A stretch of 64,000 nt of DNA from CAVUCE01 sp963739985 (GCA_963739985.1 CAVUCE010000006.1:248001-312000); one strand, 5' to 3'; shown: positions 26,394 through 36,181, counted from the first letter of the stretch. Translations and numbers: made by a program. The notes: generated from the letters alone by a model not told the origin.

Positions 26394-27887
26394 ATGTCTA
26401 ATTACGACAACCAGGGTATCGATCAAATAAAATCGATCAACAAAGAACAGTTTAATACTTTATACGAAATCAGTCAGAGTTTAAATTCTGCAGTTTATGA
26501 AGATAAATTAATTGAGGAAACACTTGATTTAATTATAAAAGTAATAAATGCGGAACGAGGATTATTTGTAAGGTACGATGAAGAAACAGATGATTTTACA
26601 ATAATTGGTGCCAGGAATATTCAGCAAGAAAATGTTGAGGACTTATCAACTTTTTCATCTGGTGTCTTGCAGAAAGTTATTTCAAAAAAGGCTCCGGTAC
26701 TTTATCACGATGTCCAAAACGATCCAAATATTTCGCAATTTAAAAGTATTCAAATACATAATATTAAATCCGTTCTCGGTGTACCTATTTTTAGCAATCA
26801 AAAAGTTTGGGGCGTTGTTCTTGTCGATAGTCGTATGAATAGAAAAGAATTTAGTGATGAAAACCTGGTCTTTCTTGATTTTTTTTCAAACCTAGTTTCT
26901 CTAGCACTAGATAAAATAATTAGCTTTGAACAACTTCAGGATGAAAATGAAAGACTTCGAAACGAATTACAATCCGTAAAATCTATTCCCGAACTTATTG
27001 GCGATAGCCCCGCAATGAAAACTTTAACTACACTTATACATAAGGTAGCAAGGACAGATGCAACAGTTTTACTTTTAGGTGAAAGTGGAACAGGAAAAGA
27101 ACTAGTGGCAAAAGCTCTGCATCAATTGAGTGATAGAAAAGATAAGCCTTATCTTGCCCAATTTTGCGGATCAATTCCGGATACTCTTTTGGAAAGTGAG
27201 CTCTTTGGTTATAAAAAAGGAGCTTTTACGGGGGCTAATGGAGATAAAAAAGGTTTGTTTGAAGTTTCGGACCGCGGAACTTTTTTCCTTGATGAAATTG
27301 CTGATATTTCTATGGCTCTTCAAGCTAAACTTTTGAGAGTGCTTCAAAATAGAGAAATAATAAGACTTGGAGATACTAAAGTAATTAAAGTAGATGTGCG
27401 TGTTATAGCCGCCACTAATAAGGATTTAAGACAACTTGTAAGAGAAGGTAAATTTAGAGAAGATTTGTTTTATCGATTGAATGTTTTCCCAATCAAGATT
27501 CCACCATTGCGTGATAGAAGAGGAGATATTCCTTTACTTGCCAAACATTTCATGGAAAAATATTCCGATCATAAAGTCGGTATCCAATCACCGGCAATGA
27601 AGCAACTTGAAAATTATAATTGGCCTGGTAACGTAAGACAGTTAGAAAATGTCCTTCAGAGAGCTTTAATTTTATGTGAAGACGATTCTCTTTCTGAAGA
27701 GCATATTGTTATTGATGAAGAGAATGATGATTTGGATTTTAACGGGACATTAAAAGAATTTGAAATTGCCTTGTTAAAGAAAAGATTAAAAGAAAACGAA
27801 GGAAATAGAACATTAACTGCAAAGTCTCTTGATGTTTCCGTGAGGTGGGTTCAGTTAAAATTAAAAGAAATTGATGAAGATTTATAA
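26394..27887 (+). CDS. Sigma-54-dependent transcriptional activator with GAF sensor domain
   Basis: A 497-residue enhancer-binding protein. It has an N-terminal GAF domain (about 20-175), a linker coiled coil, and an AAA+ domain (about 205-430) with Walker A GESGTGKE, the sigma-54 contact loop GAFTGAN, Walker B FFLDEIADI and the NWPGNVRQLENV C-terminal lid. A Fis-type helix-turn-helix ends it (GNRTLTAKSLDVSVRWVQLKLKE). ATG 26394 is preferred to a start inside the lipoprotein gene at 26325. It should activate RpoN promoters in response to a small ligand or protein signal bound by GAF. It lies 2 bases before the Ser/Thr kinase gene. Confidence 0.93.
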   Translation: MSNYDNQGIDQIKSINKEQFNTLYEISQSLNSAVYEDKLIEETLDLIIKVINAERGLFVRYDEETDDFTIIGARNIQQENVEDLSTFSSGVLQKVISKKAPVLYHDVQNDPNISQFKSIQIHNIKSVLGVPIFSNQKVWGVVLVDSRMNRKEFSDENLVFLDFFSNLVSLALDKIISFEQLQDENERLRNELQSVKSIPELIGDSPAMKTLTTLIHKVARTDATVLLLGESGTGKELVAKALHQLSDRKDKPYLAQFCGSIPDTLLESELFGYKKGAFTGANGDKKGLFEVSDRGTFFLDEIADISMALQAKLLRVLQNREIIRLGDTKVIKVDVRVIAATNKDLRQLVREGKFREDLFYRLNVFPIKIPPLRDRRGDIPLLAKHFMEKYSDHKVGIQSPAMKQLENYNWPGNVRQLENVLQRALILCEDDSLSEEHIVIDEENDDLDFNGTLKEFEIALLKKRLKENEGNRTLTAKSLDVSVRWVQLKLKEIDEDL

Positions 27888-27889
27888 AA

Positions 27890-29413
27890 ATGGACAGCAT
27901 TTCTTCTGAAATATTGTTTGATAAGTTTGAGATAATATCTTGTATTAAAAGAGATACAGGAAGCAGTGTTTATATAGCCAATCATATTTATCTGGGTAAA
28001 AAGATTATTTTAAAAACTCTGGATACAAATGATGTTGAGGATAAAACTGTTTTAGAAAGATTTAAACGTGAAGCAAAGATACTTGCTAAATTAGATCATC
28101 CAAACTTAATTAAGATTTTAGATTATGGTACCTACGAAAATTTCACTTACTTATCTTTTGAATATTTCGACAGTAAGAATCTTAGAAAGGTAATACAAGA
28201 AAACAAACTAAATTTAGCTGAAAAGAAAAAATTAGTTGTTCAGCTTTTACACGCATTACAATTTGCACATCAAAATAACATTATTCATCGTGATATTAAG
28301 CCTGAGAATATACTTGTAAATTCGAATTTAGAACTGAAGATAGCTGACTTTGGATTAGCATTGATAGCGAATGATACTATATTAACTCATTCATCATCAA
28401 TCGTTGGTACTCCCGGTTATATGTCCCCGGAACAAATTAGAGGAGAGAAAACTCCTCAAACAGATATCTTCTCATCCGGAATTGTTGTTTACGAACTTTT
28501 TACCGGGACTAATCCAATAATGGGCGATGATGTTAGCCAAACTATCAATAACATTTTAAATTTTAATGAAAAAGAGCATGTTGATAAACTAAACAGTTTA
28601 CCGCCTGAATTACGAAATGCGATTGCCGCGATGCTTCATAAAAGTCTGAAGCAAAGAGCAAAAAGTGCAGATGAAGTATTATCATATTTAGGAGTTGGAC
28701 GCCCTCCCGGCAATATTAAGAAACTAAAAAATTTAACATTTAATAGAATAACTCCTTATGCCGCAGTTCTGGTAATAGTAGTAACAGCTGTTATATTTAT
28801 AGCAAATTTTAGTCGTGATGATAATTCAGGATACTTTGATGAGGCAATATCGAATATTAATAATTATGAAAATTACGGGAGTAAGAATCCTAGTAATCAA
28901 TTTAATTATGAAGAATTAAATAATAATGAAATAATCTCTAATAATCAGGCAACCGGAATTAGTGAAAATAAAAATAATTCTGTAAACCTTTTACCCGGTA
29001 AGTTATTTATAGATTGTTCACCTTGGGCCACAATTTATGTTGATGGTGACAGTGTTGACACTACACCCATACAAAATTTTATTTCTCTAAAACCCGGTCG
29101 TCACAAACTGCAGTTTGCGCATTCTAATTTCCCCATAATTACAAAATATGTTAAAATATTGCCAGGTACATTTGATTCATTGAGAATTCATTTAAATGAT
29201 TTTGTTGGATACTTAAAATGTAATGTCGATCCTTGGGGCAAGGTTTATATTAATGGCGAATTCAAAGGAATTACTCCATTACAGCCCCTAACTCTTTTGC
29301 CCGGTAAATATAATTTAGTAGTTAAAAATGATTCATTTGAGCCGCTAACTAAAAAAATTAAAATTGTCGCTCAAAAAACGAATGTGTTAAATCTTCATTT
29401 TATTGAAAATTAA
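27890..29413 (+). CDS. Transmembrane Ser/Thr protein kinase with two PEGA domains
   Basis: A 507-residue Hanks-type kinase. The catalytic domain (about 10-270) is intact: the Lys in KKIILKTLD, HRDIKPENILV, IADFGLAL and the activation-segment GTPGYMSPEQ. One membrane helix follows at about 287-306 (YAAVLVIVVTAVIFIANF), then a low-complexity Asn-rich stretch. Two PEGA beta-sandwich domains follow (about 370-437: GKLFIDCSPWATIYVDGD; about 442-505: GYLKCNVDPWGKVYINGE), likely extracytoplasmic. It would sense something outside and phosphorylate cytoplasmic targets, perhaps the upstream GAF regulator; that link is inference from adjacency. Confidence 0.92.
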   Translation: MDSISSEILFDKFEIISCIKRDTGSSVYIANHIYLGKKIILKTLDTNDVEDKTVLERFKREAKILAKLDHPNLIKILDYGTYENFTYLSFEYFDSKNLRKVIQENKLNLAEKKKLVVQLLHALQFAHQNNIIHRDIKPENILVNSNLELKIADFGLALIANDTILTHSSSIVGTPGYMSPEQIRGEKTPQTDIFSSGIVVYELFTGTNPIMGDDVSQTINNILNFNEKEHVDKLNSLPPELRNAIAAMLHKSLKQRAKSADEVLSYLGVGRPPGNIKKLKNLTFNRITPYAAVLVIVVTAVIFIANFSRDDNSGYFDEAISNINNYENYGSKNPSNQFNYEELNNNEIISNNQATGISENKNNSVNLLPGKLFIDCSPWATIYVDGDSVDTTPIQNFISLKPGRHKLQFAHSNFPIITKYVKILPGTFDSLRIHLNDFVGYLKCNVDPWGKVYINGEFKGITPLQPLTLLPGKYNLVVKNDSFEPLTKKIKIVAQKTNVLNLHFIEN

Positions 29414-29484
29414 AAGTATATGGCATTATAGTTGAAATATTATGAGTAATAATCATAAAATTAAAGCATTTAACTAATATAACT

Positions 29485-30723
29485 ATGAAAAAAGTTGTTT
29501 TACTACTAATTTTTTGCACAATTAGTCTGTCCGCGCAGAACTGGACAATTGTGGGAAAAATGCCGCATCCGGTATATGGCGCCAAAGCTGTAGTAAAAGA
29601 TTCTTTAATTTTTATATTAGGTGGATATTCTTATTATGAAAATTCGCCGGTCGATTTAATACAGCAGTATAATCCTCAAACAGAGGAATGGAAAACTGTT
29701 GGGAAAATGGATGCTAAAAGATACGGATTTGTTGCGGGTTTGTATGCAGATAGCATAATATATTGCGGCGGTGTTAGTTCAGAAGATTCTAATTCAACAG
29801 ACATTGAAATGTGGGACGGAAGTCAGACTGCAACAACTTATGATTCGAAGAATGAATTTAATCGATTATTTTCTACCGGTGTAGTTGAAGGAGAAAATAT
29901 ATATGTATTCGGCGGAACAGCATTAAGTACAGATCAAAACTATTCTGTTGTCTACAATATTCCTTCCTCAAAAATTACATATACAAACAGCTCAATTTTT
30001 TCAAAATCATTCCCAATTCAACAATCATGTGCAACTTTGGGAAATAGTATTTATATTTTCGGGGGAATCAAATACTTTTTACTTAAATCTATTATTAGAT
30101 TTGATATCAAGGACAATTCTTTTCATACAATATCTGCTGAATTAGAAAAACCCCGGGCTGGATCAGCGGCAGTTGTTTACGATAGTTCTAATATTTATTT
30201 AATTGGTGGATTTAACGAAACTGAATCTACTTTATCAACAGTTGAAGTTTTGCAGTTGAGGCAGCATAATGATGAAGTTGAAGAAGGTCCGCGTTTGAAT
30301 TATGCACGACGGGAATTAACAGCAGTTAAATATAATAACGCTATTTATGTTTTTGGAGGCCGTAATAAAACCGGTGAAACAGTACCTGAAATTGAAAAGC
30401 TTAGTGTTGTAACTGATGTAAGCGAAAATAATAAAATAGGTCCGAGTAAATTTGAATTGAAGGATAATTTCCCAAACCCATTTAATCCTTCAACCCAAAT
30501 CTCTTTTTCTATAAATAAGCCTGAATATGTAACATTAAATATATATTCAATTCTTGGTGAACATATAAAGACCCTTGTCTCTGAAAATTTACAAAAAGGG
30601 ACTTACAATTATTCATGGGATGGAACAGATAGTTTTAATCAGTCTGTAGCCGCCGGGGTTTATCTATACAGACTTTCAACAAAAGAATTTTCTGCAGCCA
30701 AAAAAATGATATTGCTCAAGTAA
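29485..30723 (+). CDS. Secreted Kelch-repeat protein with T9SS sorting domain
   Basis: A 412-residue protein with signal peptide (1-18, ending LSAQ). It has a series of about six Kelch-type repeats (VYGAKAVVKDSLIFILGGYS, KRYGFVAGLYADSIIYCGG, ENIYVFGGTAL, NSIYIFGGIKYF, AAVVYDSSNIYLIGGF, NAIYVFGGRN), forming a beta-propeller. The C-terminal domain from about 325 has NFPNPFNPSTQISFSI, LNIYSILGEHIKTLV and GVYLYRLST, the type A T9SS signal. Predicted to be secreted or surface-attached. Its stop codon abuts the ATG of the DUF5683 gene. Confidence 0.9.
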   Translation: MKKVVLLLIFCTISLSAQNWTIVGKMPHPVYGAKAVVKDSLIFILGGYSYYENSPVDLIQQYNPQTEEWKTVGKMDAKRYGFVAGLYADSIIYCGGVSSEDSNSTDIEMWDGSQTATTYDSKNEFNRLFSTGVVEGENIYVFGGTALSTDQNYSVVYNIPSSKITYTNSSIFSKSFPIQQSCATLGNSIYIFGGIKYFLLKSIIRFDIKDNSFHTISAELEKPRAGSAAVVYDSSNIYLIGGFNETESTLSTVEVLQLRQHNDEVEEGPRLNYARRELTAVKYNNAIYVFGGRNKTGETVPEIEKLSVVTDVSENNKIGPSKFELKDNFPNPFNPSTQISFSINKPEYVTLNIYSILGEHIKTLVSENLQKGTYNYSWDGTDSFNQSVAAGVYLYRLSTKEFSAAKKMILLK

Positions 30724-31560
30724 ATGTATAAAAATCGGCTAATTGCATTTTTATTAATATTTTTAACTTTTACATGCCTTGCTCAAGAAAAAAATTATTC
30801 TTTGGAAGGCTTAGAGAAAAGTTTTAGCAATTTTGAATACAGCAAAACTGTTCTAATAGCTGATTCATTGCTTACGAATAAAAATGTAATTTCTAAAAAT
30901 GATTTAATCGAAATATATAGAGTAAAAGCAATATCGCATTATTCATTATTAGAAATCAATAAAGCAAGAAATAGTTTTGTCGATATTCTTAATATAGAAC
31001 CCACATTCCAACTTGATTCCCTTAAAACTTCCCCAAAAATTATAGCTTTCTTCAATGACATAAAAAATACTTTTTTAAAGGATAAAGAAGTTATTAGCAA
31101 AGCAGGGGAGACTGCAATAGCAGATTCCGTAAAAACATCTCAGGAGGAAAAAATTTCCTTTTATGAAGAAGAAATTAAATCGACTATGGCTAGGTCTTTA
31201 ATTTTACCTGGCTTAGGACATCTTTATCTTGGAAAGCAAACGAAAGGGATAATACTTACCTCAATCAGTGTTCTCTCGCTTTCCTCTTTGGTTTATTTTG
31301 TTGTGGATGCAAACAACAAAGAAAATGACTATCTTTCCGCCTCTTCACTTGGCGATATTCAAACCAAATACGATGCTTATAATAAATCATATCATTTAAG
31401 AAATATTTCTATTATCACATTTGCAGCAGTTTGGCTATACTCTCAAATTGATTTACTATTCTTTACGCATTATTACAGTCCTGAATCTGATAAAAAGATT
31501 ACAATTTCTCCGGTTAGTTATCGTGGAAGTGTTGGTTTGAATTTCCATTTGAAATTTTAG
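30724..31560 (+). CDS. DUF5683-like membrane protein
   Basis: A 278-residue protein with signal peptide (1-20, ending CLAQ). The N-terminal region looks tetratricopeptide-like (FEYSKTVLIADSLLT...EIYRVKAISHYSLLEINKARNSFVDIL). A membrane-associated core follows: SLILPGLGHLYLGKQTKGIILTSISVLSLSSLVYF and NISIITFAAVWLYSQIDLLFF. This SL-PG-GH-YLG pattern is that of DUF5683, common in Bacteroidota. Function is unknown. Start ATG directly follows the stop of the Kelch gene, implying translational coupling. Confidence 0.75.
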   Translation: MYKNRLIAFLLIFLTFTCLAQEKNYSLEGLEKSFSNFEYSKTVLIADSLLTNKNVISKNDLIEIYRVKAISHYSLLEINKARNSFVDILNIEPTFQLDSLKTSPKIIAFFNDIKNTFLKDKEVISKAGETAIADSVKTSQEEKISFYEEEIKSTMARSLILPGLGHLYLGKQTKGIILTSISVLSLSSLVYFVVDANNKENDYLSASSLGDIQTKYDAYNKSYHLRNISIITFAAVWLYSQIDLLFFTHYYSPESDKKITISPVSYRGSVGLNFHLKF

Positions 31561-31890
31561 TCAGATTAGCATATCTCATTTATAGTTTTTTTACTACGCA
31601 AATTTTTTTTAATACGAATATTTTTCACTCAAATTTAATTTCAAAATATAAAATAGTTCGATTTTGGAATGTTTTAGTCGTTTTGGGATTTGGCACTCTA
31701 TTGGATACCTTAAAATTGAGCTTTGAAAAATTAACCAATGATAAAAGATGAAGTGTGAAAACTTATCGCTTTTTTAATATTTTTGAGCCCGTTTTAGTAT
31801 AAATATAAAGTTGATTTGAAAATGAAGACCAGATTAAATAATAAAAATTTAAGTATTATAAGTTTAAGATTTTATTAGATATTCCCTCAT

Positions 31891-31956
31891 GCAAAGCCGA
31901 TCTCCTTCCGGATTTTTCGGAAGGTAGTTTCCCCGGGACCCTCACCCGGGGATTTT
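31891..31956 (+). ncRNA. Candidate small structured RNA or leader with tandem hairpins and a 12-codon ORF
   Basis: Two perfect 7-bp stems occur in tandem: CCTTCCG/CGGAAGG (31904-31924, 7-nt loop) and CCCCGGG/CCCGGGG (31931-31951, 7-nt loop), the second followed by ATTTTTATT, a terminator shape on the plus strand. The first hairpin lies inside a 12-codon frame, ATG 31889 to TAG 31927 (MQSRSPSGFFGR). The GC-rich stems stand out in an AT-rich gap. It lies 330 bases past the last plus-strand gene, and the next plus-strand gene starts at 45910, so this is not a normal attenuator. Could be a small RNA, a small protein gene with terminator, or a distal operon terminator. Confidence 0.4.
31931..31956 (+). 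terminator. GC-rich intrinsic terminator-like hairpin
   Basis: CCCCGGG (31931-31937) with CCCGGGG (31945-31951), a 7-nt loop and then ATTTTTA on the plus strand. Likely the end of whatever is transcribed from the plus strand here. Confidence 0.65.
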
Positions 31957-32061
31957 TATTATCCAACTAAAAGATTTTAAAATTCTTAAAGTTATTGAAA
32001 TTAGAGCAAGGAAATAAAGTATTCTCGGTTTGATTTTTAATTAGGTAGAATTGTTATGAAG

Positions 32062-35000
32062 TTAAAGTTCGTTAAGATCTATTTTATCTACATCTTCAAA
32101 TGTAATTGTAGTTAGATCATAATCATTAGGAGCAAATAAAGTAATTATGCGCTCCTCTTGATTGCTAATAGCTTTATAAAGAATATTTTTAACTGTTCTG
32201 GCATTACCAAATGATTTATCCCTATCATCGTAAAGTTTGTTGAAAATCTCAAGTAAAAGTTGCCAAGCGCCTTCATCTAATTTGTATCCATTTTTTTCAC
32301 TTATAACTAAAGCTATTTCCAACATTTGTCTGGGAGAATAATCATCAAAGTTAAAAAAGTTTGTAAAGCGCGATTGTAAACCGGGATTTGAATCTAGAAA
32401 CTCTTTCATTTCTTGAGTATAACCGGCGACAATTACAACAAATTTTCCTTGAAAATCCTCCATCCTCTTAATTAGAGTATCAATTGCTTCTTGCCCAAAA
32501 TCTGAAGAAGTCCCCCTTGATAAAGCATATGCTTCATCAATAAATAAAGTTCCGCCTAATGATTTTTGAATAATCTCATCGGTTTTTACAGCAGTTTGTC
32601 CTTGATATCCTGCAACCAAACTAGAACGGTCAACTTCAACCAAATGACCTCTTTCAAGGATTCCCATTTCTTTGTAAATTTTACTTAAAAGCCTTGCAAT
32701 AGTTGTTTTGCCGGTGCCGGGATTTCCCATAAAAACAGCGTGTAGATTTTTAGGGATTACTTTTAATCCGCGTTCACGCCTTAGTTTTGCTACTTTTAAG
32801 CTGCTGACTAGTTTATCAACAGATTTTTTAACAGAATCTAATCCGGCAAGTTCCGATAATTCAAATAAATATTGATCTAATAATTCGGGGTCACCCTCAA
32901 TTTTAGCAGCTTGCTTTTCTTTTTTATAAGATATTAACTCAGTTATATCTTCAAGTAAAATTAATTTAAGCACTTCTTCGTGTCGCTCTTCAAAAGGAAT
33001 ATCTGCAATTCTAAGCAATTGATTTTTAAGCGTACCTTCCACAAGATCCCGTACAGTTCTTGCATTACCGAAATTTTTATCTCTGTTCCTATAAAGTCTA
33101 TTAAAATGTTTTTTGAGGGGTTCTTCGGCAACTTCGTCTAAATAATGACCCCGGTTTTTAAAGAGCTGTTTGGTTATTTCCATCATTTCTTCAGGCGAGT
33201 AATCTTCAAATTCTATTACCTTAGTAAAGCGGGATTGCAAGCCCGGATTACTTTCCAAAAACTTTTTCATTTCATTTGTATAACCGGCTGCAATAACTAA
33301 AAATTTACCTCGTTCATCTTCCATTCTTTTTAGTAGAGTATCAACCGCTTCATTACCGAAATCCGAACCATTATCATTAGGTTTTATCAATGTATAAGCT
33401 TCATCAATAAATAGAGTTCCGCCCATTGCTTCGTCAATTAGTTCTCGTGTTTTTTGAGCTGTTTGCCCGACAAAACTTGCAACAAGAGCTTGCCTATCTA
33501 CTTCAACCAAATGACCTTTCGGTAAAATCCCAAGCGCAGAATATATTTCACTAAAAATTCTGGCTACGGTTGTTTTTCCTGTACCTGGATTTCCGAGAAA
33601 GGCTAAATGTTCATTAAATTTATCGCTAAGATTTTGATTTTGCTCTTTATAAAATCTTGCGAGTTTTACAATTTCATTTATCTCTTTTTTTACACTTGAT
33701 AATCCGGTTAGTGAATCTAATTTATCAAGCGACTTCTTTAATGTCTCTTCATCAATTTCAAATTTCGCTTCTTTTAATGATGTAGAATTAATAAGGAATG
33801 AAATATCTTCTGCTGTAATAGTTGTCATTGCTTCTTTAGTTCGCAGTTCCTCAGGCATTTTTAAATATCTTTTGCCAATTTGAATTTTTGCATCGTTAAA
33901 ATAATTTCTAACAACTCGGGCATTTCCGAAAGTCTTATCTCTTTTTCTATATAGAATGGTAAACTGCTTCTTTAATAACTCTAAAGCTTCGTCATCAATG
34001 TTATAATCTTCGCTTTTAGCGATAAGCGTAAAAATTTCTATTAACTCTTCCGGTGTGTAATCATCAAATTTGAAATAGTGTGAAAATCTTGATTTCAACC
34101 CCGGATTTGAGTTTATAAAATCATTCATCTCTTCCGGATATCCCGCAGCAATAACCACTAAATCACCGCTGGATTCTTCCATGCGTTTTAGAATAACATC
34201 AATAGCTTCCTGTCCAAAGTCTTGTTGGTTTCCTTGTTTTTTTAGGTTATAAGCTTCGTCTATAAAAAGTAATCCGCCAACTGCTTCATCAATAACTTTA
34301 TTAGTTTTCTGTGCAGTTTCACCAATGTATTGGCCAACTAAACCAGAACGATCAACTTCAATAACATGGCCATTTTTTAGTAGTCCCATCGCTTTAAATA
34401 TTTTGCCTAACAATCTTGCAATTGTTGTTTTACCGGTTCCGGGATTTCCTAAAAACACGGTATGAATCTGTAAGCCTTCTTGAGTTTTTAAGCCTAACTT
34501 TTTCCTTTCGTTGATAAACTTTAGGTAATCAACAAAATCATTCATTGATTGTTTTACGCTTTCGAGGCCGACAAAATTATCTAGTTCTTTAAGCAATTCT
34601 TCAAGTGATTTGGTTTCATGTGGTTTTTGAGAAGATTTTTGAACATCTGTCGGCTGAGAAGTATCAGGTTTTTCTAGTCTATCGGATTCTGTCTTACTTA
34701 GTTCCGATTTTTCGAAATTTACAATTTCAGATTGTCCAACTAAAAACCATCGATTACAAACTATATGATAGTCAAGATAAATATCAACTCTGCCTTGCCC
34801 ACGACTCCAAAATCCTGGAATTTCAGTGCCCCAGCTTTGAACAAATTCAACAGTTTTCCAATCCTTGCTTATTCCCAAATCAAATTGATGCCTTCCAACT
34901 TCAGAACTGTTTAAGTACCAAACTGCCATACCATCTATTTTCATATCTTTGTTACCGTAAAAAGGATTATCGATAACAATTTCAACACCGATAAATCTGA

Positions 35001-35958
35001 TTGTTGATTCGTTAAATTGAAGTAGATAGGTTCGTCTTCCAGTATCAATATTATCCATCAAATCGTAGGTCTTAGCATGTAGAACGTTAAATAATTTATT
35101 ATCAAACTTTTCCGAATCTGATCTTTTCTGAATTGTAACTACCAGATTTTCAACCGGCTGCTCTTCTTGAGAAATTGGAAATGATTTTTCTAATCTTTGT
35201 AAAATCCCTTCAAATCTGGGATTATTTATAAACTGATTTTTTATAGTTTCTGCTTTTTCGTATGCCTCTTTAATTTTAAACATTAAAAGAAGCGAATCTA
35301 ATTCTAATAAATTTGCTTCGTCATGTTCCTGGCTAAGTGAAGGGGAGTTTAGAGTATCTCTGGCTGCCCAAAGTGAAAACCAATATTCTTTTTGTCTAAA
35401 GGCATCTTCACCATCAATAAGATTAGATCTTTTTTTTGCGAAAAATCCACTAAAGAAATTTTCGTCATATCCGAGAATTTTTCTGAACCATTCGCGGACT
35501 TGTTTCAGTTTTTTATTATTTCCACCTTCAATAGAAATTGCTTTTTCTATTTCTTCCAAACCTTCAAAAAATCTTCCAAGCCCGGCTAGAGCTCTAGCTT
35601 TATTTAAATGAGCCCATGAAAGTAAATCCGGTTTTTTAGAAATTGCATGATCTAAGTCCGAGATTGCTCCTTCAAAAATACTCATACGCATTAATAAGAA
35701 ACCTCGATAAAGCCTTGCATTTACATCATCGTCGCTTATTTGTACAGCTAAATTTGCTAATTCTAAAGCTTGAGGTGCGTTCCCGTTTTCTAAAAGAGCC
35801 CAGGCATAACAAATGGCAGAGTTAAAATCTTCCGGTTTTTCCTCATATACATTGCGTGCAGCAGTTAAAGCCATTCTATAGCGTCCTTGTCTTAGGTGCT
35901 CATAGGCTTCAGCCAAAAGTTGGTCAAGTTCTTCGAGTGAAATATTTGGATTATCCAT
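32062..35958 (-). CDS. TPR protein with three tandem CbbX-type AAA+ ATPase modules
   Basis: A 1298-residue cytoplasmic protein with no signal peptide. The N-terminal part (about 1-250) is TPR-like (AEAYEHLRQGRYRMALTAARNVY, PQALELANLAV, ISDLDHAISKKPD). A beta-rich domain of unknown type follows (about 290-425). Three AAA+ modules of the CbbX/SpoVK class come next, each starting ELDxLxGLxSVKK, with Walker A GNPGTGKTT at about 503, 789 and 1076, FIDEAY Walker B, and conserved pore-like and arginine segments (RSGLVGQYIGETAQKT, NPGLKSRF, FGNARVVRN). Module spacing is about 286 residues. CbbX relatives remodel RuBisCO or act in type VII secretion; substrate here unknown. Confidence 0.88.
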   Translation of the reverse strand: MDNPNISLEELDQLLAEAYEHLRQGRYRMALTAARNVYEEKPEDFNSAICYAWALLENGNAPQALELANLAVQISDDDVNARLYRGFLLMRMSIFEGAISDLDHAISKKPDLLSWAHLNKARALAGLGRFFEGLEEIEKAISIEGGNNKKLKQVREWFRKILGYDENFFSGFFAKKRSNLIDGEDAFRQKEYWFSLWAARDTLNSPSLSQEHDEANLLELDSLLLMFKIKEAYEKAETIKNQFINNPRFEGILQRLEKSFPISQEEQPVENLVVTIQKRSDSEKFDNKLFNVLHAKTYDLMDNIDTGRRTYLLQFNESTIRFIGVEIVIDNPFYGNKDMKIDGMAVWYLNSSEVGRHQFDLGISKDWKTVEFVQSWGTEIPGFWSRGQGRVDIYLDYHIVCNRWFLVGQSEIVNFEKSELSKTESDRLEKPDTSQPTDVQKSSQKPHETKSLEELLKELDNFVGLESVKQSMNDFVDYLKFINERKKLGLKTQEGLQIHTVFLGNPGTGKTTIARLLGKIFKAMGLLKNGHVIEVDRSGLVGQYIGETAQKTNKVIDEAVGGLLFIDEAYNLKKQGNQQDFGQEAIDVILKRMEESSGDLVVIAAGYPEEMNDFINSNPGLKSRFSHYFKFDDYTPEELIEIFTLIAKSEDYNIDDEALELLKKQFTILYRKRDKTFGNARVVRNYFNDAKIQIGKRYLKMPEELRTKEAMTTITAEDISFLINSTSLKEAKFEIDEETLKKSLDKLDSLTGLSSVKKEINEIVKLARFYKEQNQNLSDKFNEHLAFLGNPGTGKTTVARIFSEIYSALGILPKGHLVEVDRQALVASFVGQTAQKTRELIDEAMGGTLFIDEAYTLIKPNDNGSDFGNEAVDTLLKRMEDERGKFLVIAAGYTNEMKKFLESNPGLQSRFTKVIEFEDYSPEEMMEITKQLFKNRGHYLDEVAEEPLKKHFNRLYRNRDKNFGNARTVRDLVEGTLKNQLLRIADIPFEERHEEVLKLILLEDITELISYKKEKQAAKIEGDPELLDQYLFELSELAGLDSVKKSVDKLVSSLKVAKLRRERGLKVIPKNLHAVFMGNPGTGKTTIARLLSKIYKEMGILERGHLVEVDRSSLVAGYQGQTAVKTDEIIQKSLGGTLFIDEAYALSRGTSSDFGQEAIDTLIKRMEDFQGKFVVIVAGYTQEMKEFLDSNPGLQSRFTNFFNFDDYSPRQMLEIALVISEKNGYKLDEGAWQLLLEIFNKLYDDRDKSFGNARTVKNILYKAISNQEERIITLFAPNDYDLTTITFEDVDKIDLNEL

Positions 35959-36149
35959 AGACTAATAAGAATCTGAAAAAGATTATAACCTTGAATTAAT
36001 TACTGATAAGTAGAACCGAACAAAAATTACCTGACAATATTTGTATTTATATCTATAACAAATTCAATACGTTAATGATCAAAATATAACTAAAATAATG
36101 TAATAATTTAATTCAAAATTGTATCAAATAACATCGAATATTAATAATT

Positions 36150-36181
36150 TAAAATAAAAAAGGCGGAAACCAAGTTCCGCC
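36150..36181 (-). terminator. Intrinsic terminator of the VWA gene block (copy 1 of an exact repeat)
   Basis: On the minus strand GGCGGAA pairs with TTCCGCC around a 6-nt loop, followed by a T6-A-T4 tract. The 32 bases are identical, loop included, to 43079-43110 after groEL. Confidence 0.93.

Larger units (their letters stand above)
31561..32061. other. 501-bp intergenic region between convergent operons
   Basis: AT-rich, without a credible long frame. It holds the tandem stem-loop element at 31891-31956 and nothing else I can support. Confidence 0.5.

Noticed and set aside
31690..31706. TTGGCACTCTATTGG as a sigma-54 promoter near the sigma-54 activator operon
   Set aside because: Spacing between the GG and the expected GC is one base short and the -12 element reads GG instead of GC; no gene follows on that strand.
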